This document shows positions 20,601 to 31,320 of a DNA stretch of 39,080 nt, piece by piece. The translations under genes and the position numbers were made by a program. The notes under the pieces were generated by a model. The model did no database searches. It had not been told where the DNA came from and was given only the letters and a program-made list of their open reading frames with translations. How positions within the stretch are numbered: position 1 is the first letter of the stretch; every line of letters begins with the position of its first letter. Origin of the DNA: Chrysomallon squamiferum (taxonomy: Eukaryota > Mollusca > Gastropoda > Neomphalida > Peltospiridae); the NCBI GenBank assembly GCA_012295275.1, contig CM022677.1, positions 693,717 to 732,796 of the forward strand. Direction: 5' to 3'.

Positions 20601-21318
20601 AAGACAGTTATTTACATTTCAGCTGAGAAACACATTTTTAGTTACCTTGGATTACTATGTTTCTTCAGAAACTAAAAAATGAAAACATTTCAAAAGATAT
20701 TTTAAAAATTATTTAAGTTAAAAGTAATAATTAAGATAGAGGACAACATTTTTATAAATATACAAACATAACTGAAATGTATTACTTCATATAAAAACTA
20801 TTATGGGACCTCTAGGATCAAACACTAGTACCTTTGTTTTATATTCGTTTGAATATCAAGAATTATTTCTATTTCAAATATTTTGCGGTGTAGGGATGCC
20901 TAAAATAACTAGAAATCTTCCAGAATTTTTAAAATTATTTTTACGACTAACAGATAAGGAATAAATTATAATAACATTTAAATAATTAAAGACTTTCTAC
21001 TTACAAATTAATATGTATCATCAGGGGATAATTCTATTTTATATCCTTAAAATAATGTTTGTTTGGTTTTTTCGCTTTATATACTGAATTTCATCTACAA
21101 ATATTTCATCTACATTGATGTGAGTTTAATGTTTATATTATTAACATATTTTAGTTTAAATTGGACGTGGTGTTTTCTTCAAATTAGATTATGCTATATT
21201 AATGTTAGATCAGCTATTTAATTGAAAACTATGTTTATTTTGGTTACTTACGTTGGTAACATACTCTTGTCAGAACATTTTTTTGCTACAGAATACTAAA
21301 TAAAATAAGAATTAAATA

Positions 21319-21349
<31 letters not shown>
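21319..21349. repeat. Poly(A) tract in left arm
   Basis: About 29 A. The right arm has T-rich but interrupted sequence at 34,922-34,960. Confidence 0.85.
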
Positions 21350-21464
21350 CATGGCGGAAACATAAATCTCATTCTCAGACAACTTTTCACCAAGTCTAAA
21401 ATTATTTAGATACTGGTTTATAAAACGTATTTTAACATTATTTATTTTCTTTCTTTTCTGAATA

Positions 21465-21537
21465 CGCGTGGAAGAGCCCATGGACGTGGACCCCTTCAAC
21501 GACAGAGACATTCAACCCATGGATACATCCTGAGTAT
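21465..21537 (+). other. Exon-like cassette A (EEPMDVDPF frame)
   Basis: GC-richer than its surroundings. The plus strand reads VEEPMDVDPFNDRDIQPMDT, Ser, stop. A T/C-rich tract lies just upstream and GTATAAG, a possible donor, overlaps the stop. The 66-bp core is identical in the right arm (about 34,742-34,807). A 14-bp piece (21,474-21,487) is the exact reverse complement of 21,729-21,742 in cassette B. It could be a C-terminal exon or part of a repeated motif. Confidence 0.4.
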
Positions 21538-21678
21538 AAGGTATCATAATAAAATATGTTGAAACATTATTATTTTTTGCAAATATTCTCTACTTTCATA
21601 TTAGACACAGCTGTACTGCGAATGAAGTAAAGATAACATTATATAATAAATAAACATTTTTCTTTTCTTCTTGTACAG

Positions 21679-21845
21679 GTGGATTTCTTTGGTTCTCCCG
21701 ATCGTTCACGTCCAATGCAAGGACACCGACGTCCATGGGCTCCACCCTCTTCCCGTCTGTAGCGGGCCACGTGAAAAGCACGACCTGAGCTGACTTGAAG
21801 CTAAAAGCAGCTCAAAGCCTGAACTGGCAAAAACAACTGATGAAC
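21679..21845 (+). other. Exon-like cassette B with splice-acceptor-like border
   Basis: Preceded by a textbook-looking pyrimidine tract and acceptor, TTTTCTTTTCTTCTTGTACAG, then GTGGATTTCTTTGG. One frame reads GFLWFSRSFTSNARTPTS, then MGSTLFPSVAGHV, and stops. The opposite strand is also open (DGKRVEPMDVGVLALDVND). About 105 bp are unchanged between arms. It resembles cassette C around GTCCATGGGC and CTTCCCGT. Homology and borders suggest an old gene-derived or constrained element, but no family is recognised. Confidence 0.45.
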
Positions 21846-22315
21846 ACAAAAGTTGACAAAACGTTTGAAACACGAAACATCAAAAACATGTAAAACATGC
21901 CAGTGATTTATATCTTGATCAGTGGTGGTGACAGAAAATGAAAGAAGTTTTTTCCTCTCAATGTTGCATTTATGAACATTATATTTACATAACAGTAACA
22001 ATAATTCAGAAATGTTTTAGAATACATACATATATATATATTCAACCCATGTACGATATATATTTAAAAAAAATAAAGTTTAATAATTTACTAAATTAAA
22101 AGGTGGTGTTGTTTTCTCTTTCATGTAATAAGGTTGAGCACAGATTTTGTTTTTAAAATCTACATTATTACATAATTAAGTATAGTTTATGAATTTTAAT
22201 TTGTACTATTTATTTATTATTTTGAAAGGTGCAAACTCATTTCAGAAATGATATCAGATTTTATTCATACTGAGAAGACAGACATCTCGTGTGGTTAGCC
22301 GCTCCGTATATTTTA

Positions 22316-22900
22316 TAGGATATTGCTACTTTTTTCAGTGTCATTACTTTGAAAGACCTTTCTATATACAGATAGACAAACAGACCAACAGAGTAGAGAC
22401 AGAAGTGTATGTACTTAAGTTATAACGTATAAATATTTCACTCTAGTTTTCTTACTCTCTGTGTCACTCTCCAGATTACTCTAATTAGATGGATTATTTT
22501 ATTTTACCAGATGTTTAAGTATAATTAAGTAATATAGGTTCTGTGTTTAATGTGCTACTTAACAGAAAATATTATAGACACTTCTTATCTTATCATATTC
22601 ACCTTCTAATCAGCAGATGATGACTGTCCCTCATTAACAATTTATTGGTACTTCCAGTCATACCTCCCTCTAACTCCACATATTCCTCATCACCCAGTTT
22701 ATAGATTAAGCCAAATTCCATTGTTATATCACTCAATCCATGGACCTACAATGATTACCTTATTTGTTAACAATGTGATAATATCTGAAAAGTAATTGCT
22801 TATATAACCGAAAACCTTTATGTCCATAATTCCCTTTTTTTATCCTTTTATTGTTTTCCCAATTCTTCTTTGCACCAAAACGTTCATCCATCCCTCCATC
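22316..22900. other. Non-coding part of left arm
   Basis: No gene. Highly similar to 33,370-33,960 reversed; in the 89 bp around 22,600 I counted one difference. Confidence 0.6.
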
Positions 22901-24175
22901 TAACAGTCCATCCATCCTTACTTACCTGCATGTTTCTATCTATCTATCTATCTATCTATATATTTGTTTTGTTTTTTATCAATTTCTCTGACTATTTGTC
23001 TATCTATCTGTCTCTTTATTGGTCAACCTGTGGTGTAGCTTAATCTCGCACCTGCTCACCTCTTTCTAACATAGAAACAGACTTTAATGAAGAAATCATA
23101 TGATTTTTTTACTCATATACATGTGCCCATTACCTGTCTAGCTAATCATTTATTCATTACTATCCTCTGTCTGTCTGTCTGTCTATATCTATTTTTATTT
23201 ATATAATTATCTGTCATTCGCTGAAGAATCATACACATATGGCATACTTCTCTGTTTAATAGTTGTTCTCTCTCTGTAACACACAAACACATACAACCAC
23301 ACCTACATATCAGTCTCTCTCAGTCTAGCTATCCATAAAATAATCTAACATATAAATATAATCTTATTCACACATTCAGTTATATACCAGTCCTCTAACA
23401 TAAATACAAATACTCATGATTATAAACCTATGTATGTATGTATCTATTTATGTAATTTATACTGTGTATGTGTTTGTGTGTGTGTCCATCCATACATCTA
23501 TATCTACCCTCTCTAACACACACATATATATATATACACATAAATATATTCACTCATATATTTATTTATATTTAATCTCTCTATCAGTCAGCTGACTCTC
23601 ACAAAAAATCCACAAAAAAGCACACTATCTTTGACACACATTTATATACCCATTCTCTCTAACACATATATTTATACACACACATACACATCAGTTTATC
23701 TGTTACTATATATATCTATCTATATATGTACCTAATTATTGTCTACCAAATATATCAATCTATCTTTGAAGCGATGTCTATCTCTATATCAATCTATCTC
23801 ACCTTCTCAGTTATACATAGCCACAGTCTATCTTGCACTCACACAAACAAATACGCACACACAAATACACACACACACACACATACATACGTATACACTC
23901 TATTTACATCCTTTTTAAGTATTTAAATACACTTTTTCTATCTAGTTATCTATCTATAAATATATTTATTTATCTATCTATTTATGCCATATACATAAGC
24001 AACAGAGTCGTTCATTATAGATGTGCAGGTATATACTCATGTCTCCTTGCATCTATCTATCTTTCTAGTAATCTATCTACCTTTCTTCTGTCTATCAATT
24101 TACCTGTCTGTTATCATCTACCATCTATCCACCCTTTTTTACACACACACACACACACACATGTAGTTACTTATC

Positions 24176-24215
<40 letters not shown>
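22900..24215. repeat. TATC/TCTG/CA/TA microsatellite field, left arm
   Basis: About 1.3 kb dominated by interrupted CTATCTATC, CTGTCTGTC, ACACAC and ATATAT tracts, ending in a pure (TA)n at 24,180-24,214. The mirrored field is 32,003-33,360, where the (GT)n is longer. The Ser/Leu/Tyr-rich open frames across it are spurious. Confidence 0.9.
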
Positions 24216-24221
<6 letters not shown>

Positions 24222-24271
24222 CTAAAAAAAAAATCATCTTCTGAACATACAAATAAATTATCATTCCTATA

Positions 24272-24323
24272 CACGTGCTGCCATCTTGGATTTCGATCGG
24301 AAATTTCCGTGAGGTCACGGAAG
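24272..24323. promoter_or_regulatory. Compact cluster of palindromic regulatory-type motifs
   Basis: Within 52 bp: CACGTG (E-box), CCATCTTGG (YY1-type), CGATCG, GGAAATTTCC (a perfect palindrome that fits a Rel/NF-kB-like site), CCGTGAGGTCACGG (6-bp inverted repeat) and CGGAAG (ETS core). All are conserved in the right arm at 31,913-31,964. It lies about 600 bp before the transposon remnant. Function is an inference from motif shape only. Confidence 0.4.
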
Positions 24324-24805
24324 TTTTAAAATTTTCAAATATATTATTTTACGACTACTTTCTGAACTTTTTATGATTTACGCTGATAAAGATGGTTGTT
24401 CATATTACAAAACCGTGATCACAGGCGCCTTTCCTAACTACTTTTTCAACTAAAATAAATGAAATAAATAAATAAAATAAATTAAAAAAATTAAATGAAA
24501 AACATTAAACGAAATAGCAATTTTACAATAATTCATCAAATCATAATATCACGTTAAATAAACCAAAAATACTGGAAACTGGTTTGTTAAAACACAAAGA
24601 AAACGCAGAGAATGTGAATAAGCTGGTTGTGTCTGCTACAAAACATTATACAGAATTGGTTATTTTCATCTAAAAGCAACAAATCTAATTTACCGTGACC
24701 TTGCATATGCGAGGAGTAATCTATTTCAGAAGTTCGTGGTCTAAGAGAAATAACTCTATTTAACACGCACGTTGGTAAATAACAAAAAAGACTGAGTGCT
24801 GGGTA

Positions 24806-24809
<4 letters not shown>

Positions 24810-24845
<36 letters not shown>
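24810..24845. repeat. Poly(A) tract
   Basis: About 36 A just before module R2. The right arm has an interrupted T run at 31,387-31,424. Confidence 0.85.
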
Positions 24846-24847
<2 letters not shown>

Positions 24848-24905
24848 CATGTCGCATGAATATAGATCATTCACTGAATTTACTAAATTCACTAAAATTA
24901 TTTTT

Positions 24906-25706
24906 AGTTGGGGTAATTCGGGCCTCGGGGCAATTCGGGCCTCCGAGGTATATTATGACTTGCAGTCGCTATACTGCATTTTGAGGTTTCAAAAGTGATT
25001 GTTATTTTTTAGTCCTATAGACATAAGGTTAGTGATAAATTATAACAGGTAAACATATAATCGGTTTTTAAGTTCAGCAGAAGAAACTTGATTAATATGT
25101 GGTAATTAGGCAAGAAATGTGCTTTGTATTTTACTCCACCACTTGCGGCAATAAAATCAAAAGGATGAGGTATGCCGAGGCATTGACAGAAGAAGAAAGT
25201 GTCAAGAGGTATGAAGAAGAGTTGGCAGAGAAGAAGAAGAAGGAGGAAGAAAAGGCAAATAAAGCAAATGTTTTAAAGGCAAAATTACATCAAAAACAAA
25301 TAGAAGATATCAAAGTCAAAACGGCAGTTCAATTTCAATGCTACGGCAGAACCGGTGGATGCAGCCAAAGAAAACGTTGATGATTAGTCTGAACTAGAAG
25401 ACAGAGTTGTAGTAGATACACAAGAAAGATGTGAACTCTGTGGCAGAGTTGATGATGGAATGAATTCTGACGAGTTCATAGGATGTGACGGGTGCCCAAA
25501 TTGGTATTGTCTTGATTCTTGCGCAAATCTTGAAATCCCAGCTGGTGCAGACTTTAAAGATATTGTATTCTTGTGTGATATTTGTCAAGGAGTTTAGTTT
25601 ATTGAAGTTTTGAATTTGACTTGTATTATGATTAGGACTAATTATTTTTGTAGTAAACAATAAACAGTATTTGAGGACCAAACTAGTTAATTGGGTCAGA
25701 ATTACT
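24906..25706 (+). mobile_element. Degenerate DNA transposon, about 0.8 kb
   Basis: The left end has two adjacent near-identical 17-bp units, GGGGTAATTCGGGCCTC and GGGGCAATTCGGGCCTC. The right end (25,673-25,706) reads GAGGACCAAACT...GGTCAGAATTAC, which resembles the reverse complement of the left end (GAGGCCCGAATT...GGCCCGAATTAC), about 10 of 12 in the best block. This suggests decayed terminal inverted repeats. The only coding content is a transposase-type tail. Possible TA target duplications flank it, but decay makes this uncertain. It is absent from the paralogous module R1. Confidence 0.6.
25156..25600 (+). pseudogene. Transposase C-terminal tail with coiled coil and PHD-like finger
   Basis: The first part reads MRYAEALTEEESVKRYEEEL followed by a Lys/Glu-rich coiled coil (AEKKKKEEEKANKAN). 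A frameshift near 25,335 moves the text to NATAEPVDAAKENVDD, then an in-frame TAG at about 25,387, then SELEDRVVVDTQE and a Cys-rich finger: CELC, CDGCPNWYCLDSC, FLCDIC, stop. Spacing is that of a PHD finger, but the usual His after Trp-Tyr is Cys here. A KEE-rich coil followed by a C-terminal finger is found in pogo/CENP-B-type DDE transposases; no DDE catalytic core is present. A cellular PHD gene fragment is the alternative. Confidence 0.6.
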
Positions 25707-26380
25707 ATTTTATTTATCATTTTAAGTAGTATTATGCAATCAGTATTGTTGTTTTTGTCGTTAATGTCGTCATTATAAAGAAAGAAACAATTATCAACAA
25801 ATAAACAGAGACACAGGCACACACATACACAGTTACACACACACATAGAAAAGAAATAGTTTGGTATACGTGTTTGCCTTAGAGGATAGTTATATACAGA
25901 AAGTTCATATCAGTGAGAGGGTGTTTATGTATATATTCTAAATAATAGACATAATAGATAGATACATTGATTGACATAGATATAGATAGACATTTTACAT
26001 TTCATAGGCAAATGAACTTGTAAGAAAATGTTTGTACATGCATTATTATATAATGTCACATTAACCTCGCTTTTCACAACTTTTCTTTTATTGGTCATTT
26101 TAATTATTCAGTTCAGTTTTGGGTTTTTCTATCTGTCTGTGTGTCTGTATGTCTGTCTATGTTTCTCTCTATATATGTCTGTCTGTCTCATCTATTTGTC
26201 TGTCTATCTGTCTATCCACCTACCTATCTACCTCTCAGATTACAGTGATAAGTGCAGGTGTCGCTGTAATTAAAACTTCAGTAAAAGAAATGATAAACAC
26301 TGCAGAAAACATTGATAATAAAGCAGCGATGATATTTTATCTCACTGGGAGAGGTTCTGTGTATGCCTAAAATACTGAAG

Positions 26381-26580
26381 NNNNNNNNNNNNNNNNNNNN
26401 NNNNNNNNNNNNNNNNNNNNNNNNNNNNNNNNNNNNNNNNNNNNNNNNNNNNNNNNNNNNNNNNNNNNNNNNNNNNNNNNNNNNNNNNNNNNNNNNNNNN
26501 NNNNNNNNNNNNNNNNNNNNNNNNNNNNNNNNNNNNNNNNNNNNNNNNNNNNNNNNNNNNNNNNNNNNNNNNNNNNNNNN
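26381..26580. other. Assembly gap of 200 N
   Basis: Exactly 200 N, a round placeholder size, placed directly at the inner end of the left arm. The sequence after it (26,581 on) does not match what follows the same block in the right arm. Confidence 0.99.
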
Positions 26581-27110
26581 AATCTTTTAAATTTTATTAT
26601 TATTATATTATTATTAATATTATTATTATTATTATTATTATAGACATAGATAATTTCATTTTCATTTTCTTTAAAATAAAAATTACTGCAAATCTGTTTT
26701 AAAAAATACTTGGTTTTAATAGTGCTAAAATTATTTTTTTAATCTGATTAATTTCAGCTATTTTCAAGTATCTTTCAATGTTAATACAACAATTTAAAAT
26801 CGGGACAATAATATAATAATAAATCATTAAAATAATCCAATTAATAATTCTGTTTTTTATCTCTATTTTTATATCATTTTTTTCTGTGTTTTTGTGAAAG
26901 ATAACAACAAACAAAACACTTGGAACTTGTATTTATTTTTACATAAACAAGGACACTGTCTTTCACATGCAGCAGTTATTTGACAATGAACACATTAACT
27001 CTTTCTCACAGATAACATGTATGTACCAACTCATCCTTTCACATTCACATCTGTCTCTCTATGTCTGCATCTATTTCTCCTCTGGAAACATACAAAACAC
27101 AAATTTCCTT

Positions 27111-27112
<2 letters not shown>
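26581..27112. other. Spacer, AT-rich, no gene
   Basis: (ATT)n at 26,597-26,641, then very AT-rich sequence without recognisable coding or repeat homology inside the window. Confidence 0.5.

Positions 27113-27166
<54 letters not shown>
27113..27166. repeat. (CA)n microsatellite
   Basis: A pure run of about 27 CA units in the spacer. Confidence 0.93.
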
Positions 27167-27168
<2 letters not shown>

Positions 27169-27719
27169 TTTCTCTACCAATCCAATATTTCTATACAACT
27201 TCAACAATTTCTTTATGTACATCTCCCTAACAGTTTATATACTTTCTGTGTATCTCCTATAAAACTAGTTTCAATGTCATATGTTCATTTTAAAATTAAT
27301 TATTTTAAATTACTTTTGCAATTAATTTTCTATCATTTATGAAAATAAAAAGGTTAAATAAAAAAAAAAGATAATGTTAAATAAAAAATAGAGGAAAAGG
27401 TGAACATTTTGAAATGAATATAAAAAATACCGATAATTTCACTTAGTTACATTTTATTCTACTAGGAGAAATCTTACAAAGTTAGTAAGTTACATCATAG
27501 AAAACATGCCTGTCCTCCTGAACTGGTGTTTTATGAGATATGAGGATATTTTTAGTTAGCTAGAAGAAATATATCGTTTGTTTCATCCGATTAAAATATA
27601 ACAATAACATCTTTACTATCAAGTACATCTTAATGTTTCTTCTCCGGTTATCAATAAAATCTCACCAGAAACTTTTAAAATATCAGTCTGAACTGATTTA
27701 TTTAATTATTTTTGTAAAC

Positions 27720-27865
27720 ACAACAAAAACTACAATAATACTAATTAAAATGATAAATAAAATAATAATTAAGAAAGACTACTGAAACAAGGGAAAAAGA
27801 AAAAAGTCAAAAAAGAAATAAAATGATTATTTCAGGCATATATTCATTACACTAGATCATGATAT
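27720..27865 (-). repeat. Inverted fragment of module R1 in the spacer
   Basis: CTAATTAAAATGATAAATAA and AATAATTAAGAAAGA match the reverse complement of 17,860-17,970. It shows the spacer also contains inverted pieces of the repeat family, so the palindrome is layered on an older set of rearrangements. Confidence 0.6.
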
Positions 27866-28425
27866 TTTTGACTGAACCTCAGTTTATTCATAGAGATCTG
27901 AAATCTTATTTGTTTATAGAACATAAACTCTGTCCAGTGTCACAAATTATATCTAGAAAAATACATTGTACGTCAAAATTTCGTGTTTCAGTAATTACTC
28001 CAATACGATTTTTATCATGACTCGACACTGATTTTGGAAGAAAAAACTGGCAAAAGGATTTTTTTTAATGAAACACGTGTTATCCAGACAGTCAGCTACA
28101 TGTCTGTACAGTCCGACTTGTCTTCACAAAACACTCGCCGTTGTACAGGACGAAAAGTAACACATTTCTTAAAATATACTTAATAAATATTAATTACCAG
28201 AACACTAATTAAAAGCACAATCTGTGGTGTAATTAATGAAATTCACCTTCATCTTTCTCCACCTCACTGACACCAGCTTAGAAAAAGTATATTTGTAAAA
28301 TATACCCAACGCTTTGCCAGGAATTTAAAAATGATACTTTCTTCTATTACTACTTCTGTCAGGAAGAGAAAAAAAAACAACACGAAAACACCCCACGAAA
28401 AAACAGTATTCGATCCTAAACATTA
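27866..28425. other. Spacer, no gene recognised
   Basis: AT-rich, no similarity to the rest of the window that I can see. Confidence 0.45.
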
Positions 28426-28429
28426 CTGG

Positions 28430-28585
28430 TGTGATTTTACTATTAACACAACATGTTTCACTGAAAAGCTAAGTAGGAGTAATTTTACACGACGTTATGA
28501 AAATAAGAACCGCCATCACTATTTATGTTACTTGTTTTATGTTTGTTAACAGAGGCATAGCGATAATATTATGTATTAAAAACAT
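28430..28585 (+). repeat. Spacer direct repeat copy 1
   Basis: Contains GAAAAGCTAAGTAGGAGTAA and GCGATAATATTATGTATT. Similar to 29,395-29,530 in the same orientation, and its last part matches the reverse complement of 18,925-19,000 (GCCATCACTATTTATGTTAC). Confidence 0.65.
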
Positions 28586-28817
28586 GAATCTGGAAATCTA
28601 ACTCGCTATATTTCTCAGTTTCTAAATTATTCCAGTAGAATATAAGCCATCTATCAACTCGTCAGCTACTGTTCAAAAAAGGGTACATAACTCTCTATTT
28701 CCCTGCAGCATTTTATGTTTTATTTTTTTTTCAATTCACAGTTTCAAAGATTTAGTTTTAACTGTAGAAAAATGTGACATTTTATACATAATAACTTATA
28801 ATAAATGTAAGCCATAA

Positions 28818-28861
28818 TTTTTTATTTATTTATTTATTTATTTATTTTATTTTATTATTAA

Positions 28862-28901
<40 letters not shown>

Positions 28902-28925
28902 TTTATTATTTATTATTATTATTCT
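28818..28925. repeat. (TTTA)n and (ATT)n tract
   Basis: About seven TTTA units then about eighteen interrupted ATT units. Confidence 0.9.
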
Positions 28926-29394
28926 TCATTGAGCTTCTCAAATAAATGTCTGGCTCATTTTCACCTTTTTATTTTTATGTAAACAAAAATATAAATAAAT
29001 ACAAAAATACAACATCACGTTCTGTTTGTCAATAAAGAGGATTGAAAAGTGGATATCTCCAGGTTACTTGTCTGTGTGAAGCTATAGCTACGTCATAAAA
29101 TATACTGACATCCAGACTGGAGCGATGATGTTAACTTTTCAAGTGTTACGGATATTGAGAAGTAAAGAAATCGAATAAAGATTAAAATTTTCTTTTCTTT
29201 ACATTACTATTGTTGTTGTCGTTGTCGTTGTTGTTCTTGTTTTATGTGTGTACTGTAGCATTATAGTAAACATTACAGGTGTAATTTTACTGCGAAAACA
29301 CAGTGACCATTCAGAAAAGTAGATTGGGCTTCCAGATTAGCGTGTTTTTATAAACAACAGTAGAATTATATTAGAATATCGAGAACGCTTCCAT

Positions 29395-29800
29395 ACTAAT
29401 GCGATTTTTATTAACAGAACTTGTTTCACAGAAGAGCTAAGTAGGAGTCATTTTACACGGCGTTATGAAAATAAGTCATCAGTATTTTATGTTTTTAACA
29501 GAGGCGTAGCGGTAATATTATATATTGAAAACACAGTGTATTGATAAATAGAGGTATTATTGTTTTTAATTAACAATATTAGATAATTTTATTTTGCATA
29601 ATAAATAAATAAATAAATAAATAAATAAGTAAGCTTAATTTTTCATTAACAGGTATAACGTATCTAACAAGTTCAATAATGAATCAACGTTTAATAATGC
29701 GAATAATTCTTTTTTTTAATTTTTTTTATTAAGATATAGAATTGCAGTTGAGAGGTGAGAGGCTAGATTAAGATGAATTAACTTCACCATGTTATTGATA
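29395..29800 (+). repeat. Spacer copy of the arm's outer segment, inverted relative to the left arm
   Basis: The first part repeats 28,430-28,585 (GAGCTAAGTAGGAGTCATTT). From about 29,480 it matches the reverse complement of 18,640-18,960, including the (AAAT)n and AAGCTTAATTTTTCATTAA. Read on the minus strand, module R2' is thus followed, after about 500 bp of other DNA, by the segment that follows R1 in the left arm. Confidence 0.7.
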
Positions 29801-30312
29801 TTTGCAAGTGCATCTTTCTTAAATACTAGAAAAGTTTAGAATATAGAGAAACATTAATAGACGTTTTTATTATTAAAAGTAAAGTGAAAAGGCGAGGATG
29901 CGCGAGATGAATCTTGTTTATTATAACACAAGTTCTGTAAATATACTGCGCTGTTACAGATTAATTCTTAATTAACTGTAGAAAGTGAAATTCTATTATC
30001 TCCCCTAAAAATTAAATTGAAAATTAGACAATTAATATTCAACTAGATATAATCTAGAGAGCTATATGTAAATGTAAAATATTACGGTTCTTTCGCTGAA
30101 TTTATATGTATTAGTATAAACAGGTCTGGTTGAAGCAAATAAACTGTAAATATTGTCGTTCAGTTCCATTATATATGGTAAACAGCGTTCATCATAATAA
30201 CAACAACATTTTTTTTTCATTACTGCAATACAAAGGAAATTTCAGTTGCCGTTTACAGGGACAAATAAATACATAAATACATTTATTAATGTTAATATTA
30301 ATATTTAAGATC
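29801..30312. other. Spacer, no gene recognised
   Basis: About 0.5 kb of AT-rich DNA between the inverted outer-segment copy and the inner end of the right arm. Confidence 0.45.
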
Positions 30313-31009
30313 CTTCAGTATTTTAGGCATACACAGAACCTCTCCCAGTGAGATAAAATATCATCGCTGCTTTATTATCAATGTTTTCTGCAGTGTTTAT
30401 CATTTCTTTTACTGAGGTTTTAATTACAGCGACACCTGCACTTATCACTGTAATCTGAAAGTTAGATAGGTAGGTGGATAGATAGATAGATAGACAGACA
30501 AATAGATGGAGAGTGAGACACACATACAGACACACAGACAGATAGAAAAACCCAAAACTGAACTGAATAATTAAAATGACGAATAAAAGAAAAGTTGTGA
30601 AAAGCGAGGTTAATGTGATATTATATAATAATGCATGTACAAACATTTTCTTACAAGTTCATTTGCCTATGAAATGTAAAATGTCTATCTATCTCTATGT
30701 CTATCAATGTATCTATCTGTCTGTTATTTAACTATATACATAAACACCCTCTCACTGATATGAAATCCTGTATATAACTATCCTCTAAGGCAAACACGTA
30801 TACCAAACTATTTCTTTTCTATGTGTGTGCTGTGTCTGTGTGTGTGTGTCTATCTCTCTATCTGTTTATTTGTTGATAATTGTTTCTTTCTTTATAATGA
30901 CTGTATACTGACATAACGATATTAACGATAAAAACAACAACACTAATTGCAATAATACTAATTAAAATCATTAGTCCTAATCATAATACAAGTCAAATTG
31001 AAAACTTCA

Positions 31010-31320
31010 ATAAACTAAACTCCTTGACAAACATCACACAAGAATACAATGCCTCGGCATACCTCATCCTTTTGATTTTATTGCCCCAAGTGGTGGAGTA
31101 AAATACAAAGCATATTTCTTGCCTAATTACCACATATTAATCAAGTTTCTTCTGCTGAACTTAAAAACCGATTATATGTTTACCTGTTATAATTTATCAC
31201 TAACCTTATGTCTATAGGACTAAAAAATAACAATCACTTTTGAAACCTCAAAATGCAGTATAGCGACTGCAAGTCATAATATACCTCGGAGGCCCGAATT
31301 GCCCCGAGGCCCGAATTACC
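31010..31320 (-). mobile_element. Right-arm copy of the DNA transposon, internally deleted
   Basis: Keeps the double GAGGCCCGAATT end (31,288-31,316) and the start of the transposase tail, then jumps through ATTG to the last codons of the finger. The coiled coil and most of the PHD-like finger are gone. The far end (25,640-25,706 in the other arm) is also poorly preserved here. Confidence 0.65.

Larger units (their letters stand above)
18397..26380. repeat. Left arm of giant inverted duplication
   Basis: The reverse complement of this 7,984-bp segment is found colinearly at 30,313-37,896 (7,584 bp). Checked anchors: 19,040/37,230; 20,400/35,890; 21,480/34,795; 21,730/34,535; 22,600/33,655; 24,290/31,940; 24,930/31,290; 26,350/30,345. 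Differences by eye are scattered substitutions, microsatellite length changes and one clean 380-bp deletion in the other arm, which accounts for nearly all of the 400-bp length difference. The inner end coincides with the N gap. No complete protein gene lies in the arm. Confidence 0.93.
24858..26380. repeat. Module R2 with DNA transposon remnant inside
   Basis: Shares its start (AATATAGATCATTCACTGAA) and its 25,700-26,380 part with R1 at 17,768-18,508. The segment 24,906-25,706 has no counterpart in R1 and is the inserted element. The end block carries TCTG/TATC units and the INTAENIDNKAA phrase, then the N gap. Confidence 0.75.

Noticed and set aside
20363-20602. 79-codon open frame on the plus strand and its mirror at 35,737-35,940
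   Set aside because: The start is inside a repeated block, the end is in an ATT run, there is no family similarity, and the mirror copy is broken by an insertion.
22900-24215. Possible CRISPR-like or centromeric array
   Set aside because: Units are simple 2- and 4-bp microsatellites with irregular interruptions, with no fixed repeat and unique spacer pattern.
23726-24225. 130-codon Ser/Tyr/Leu/His-rich open frame and its mirror at 32,003-32,533
   Set aside because: It lies entirely in TATC, CA and TA microsatellites. The mirror frame exists only because of the inverted repeat.
17768-26380. LTR retrotransposon with R1 and R2 as LTRs
   Set aside because: No gag, protease, reverse transcriptase or integrase lies between them, no primer-binding site is recognisable, and R1 and R2 differ too much in structure.
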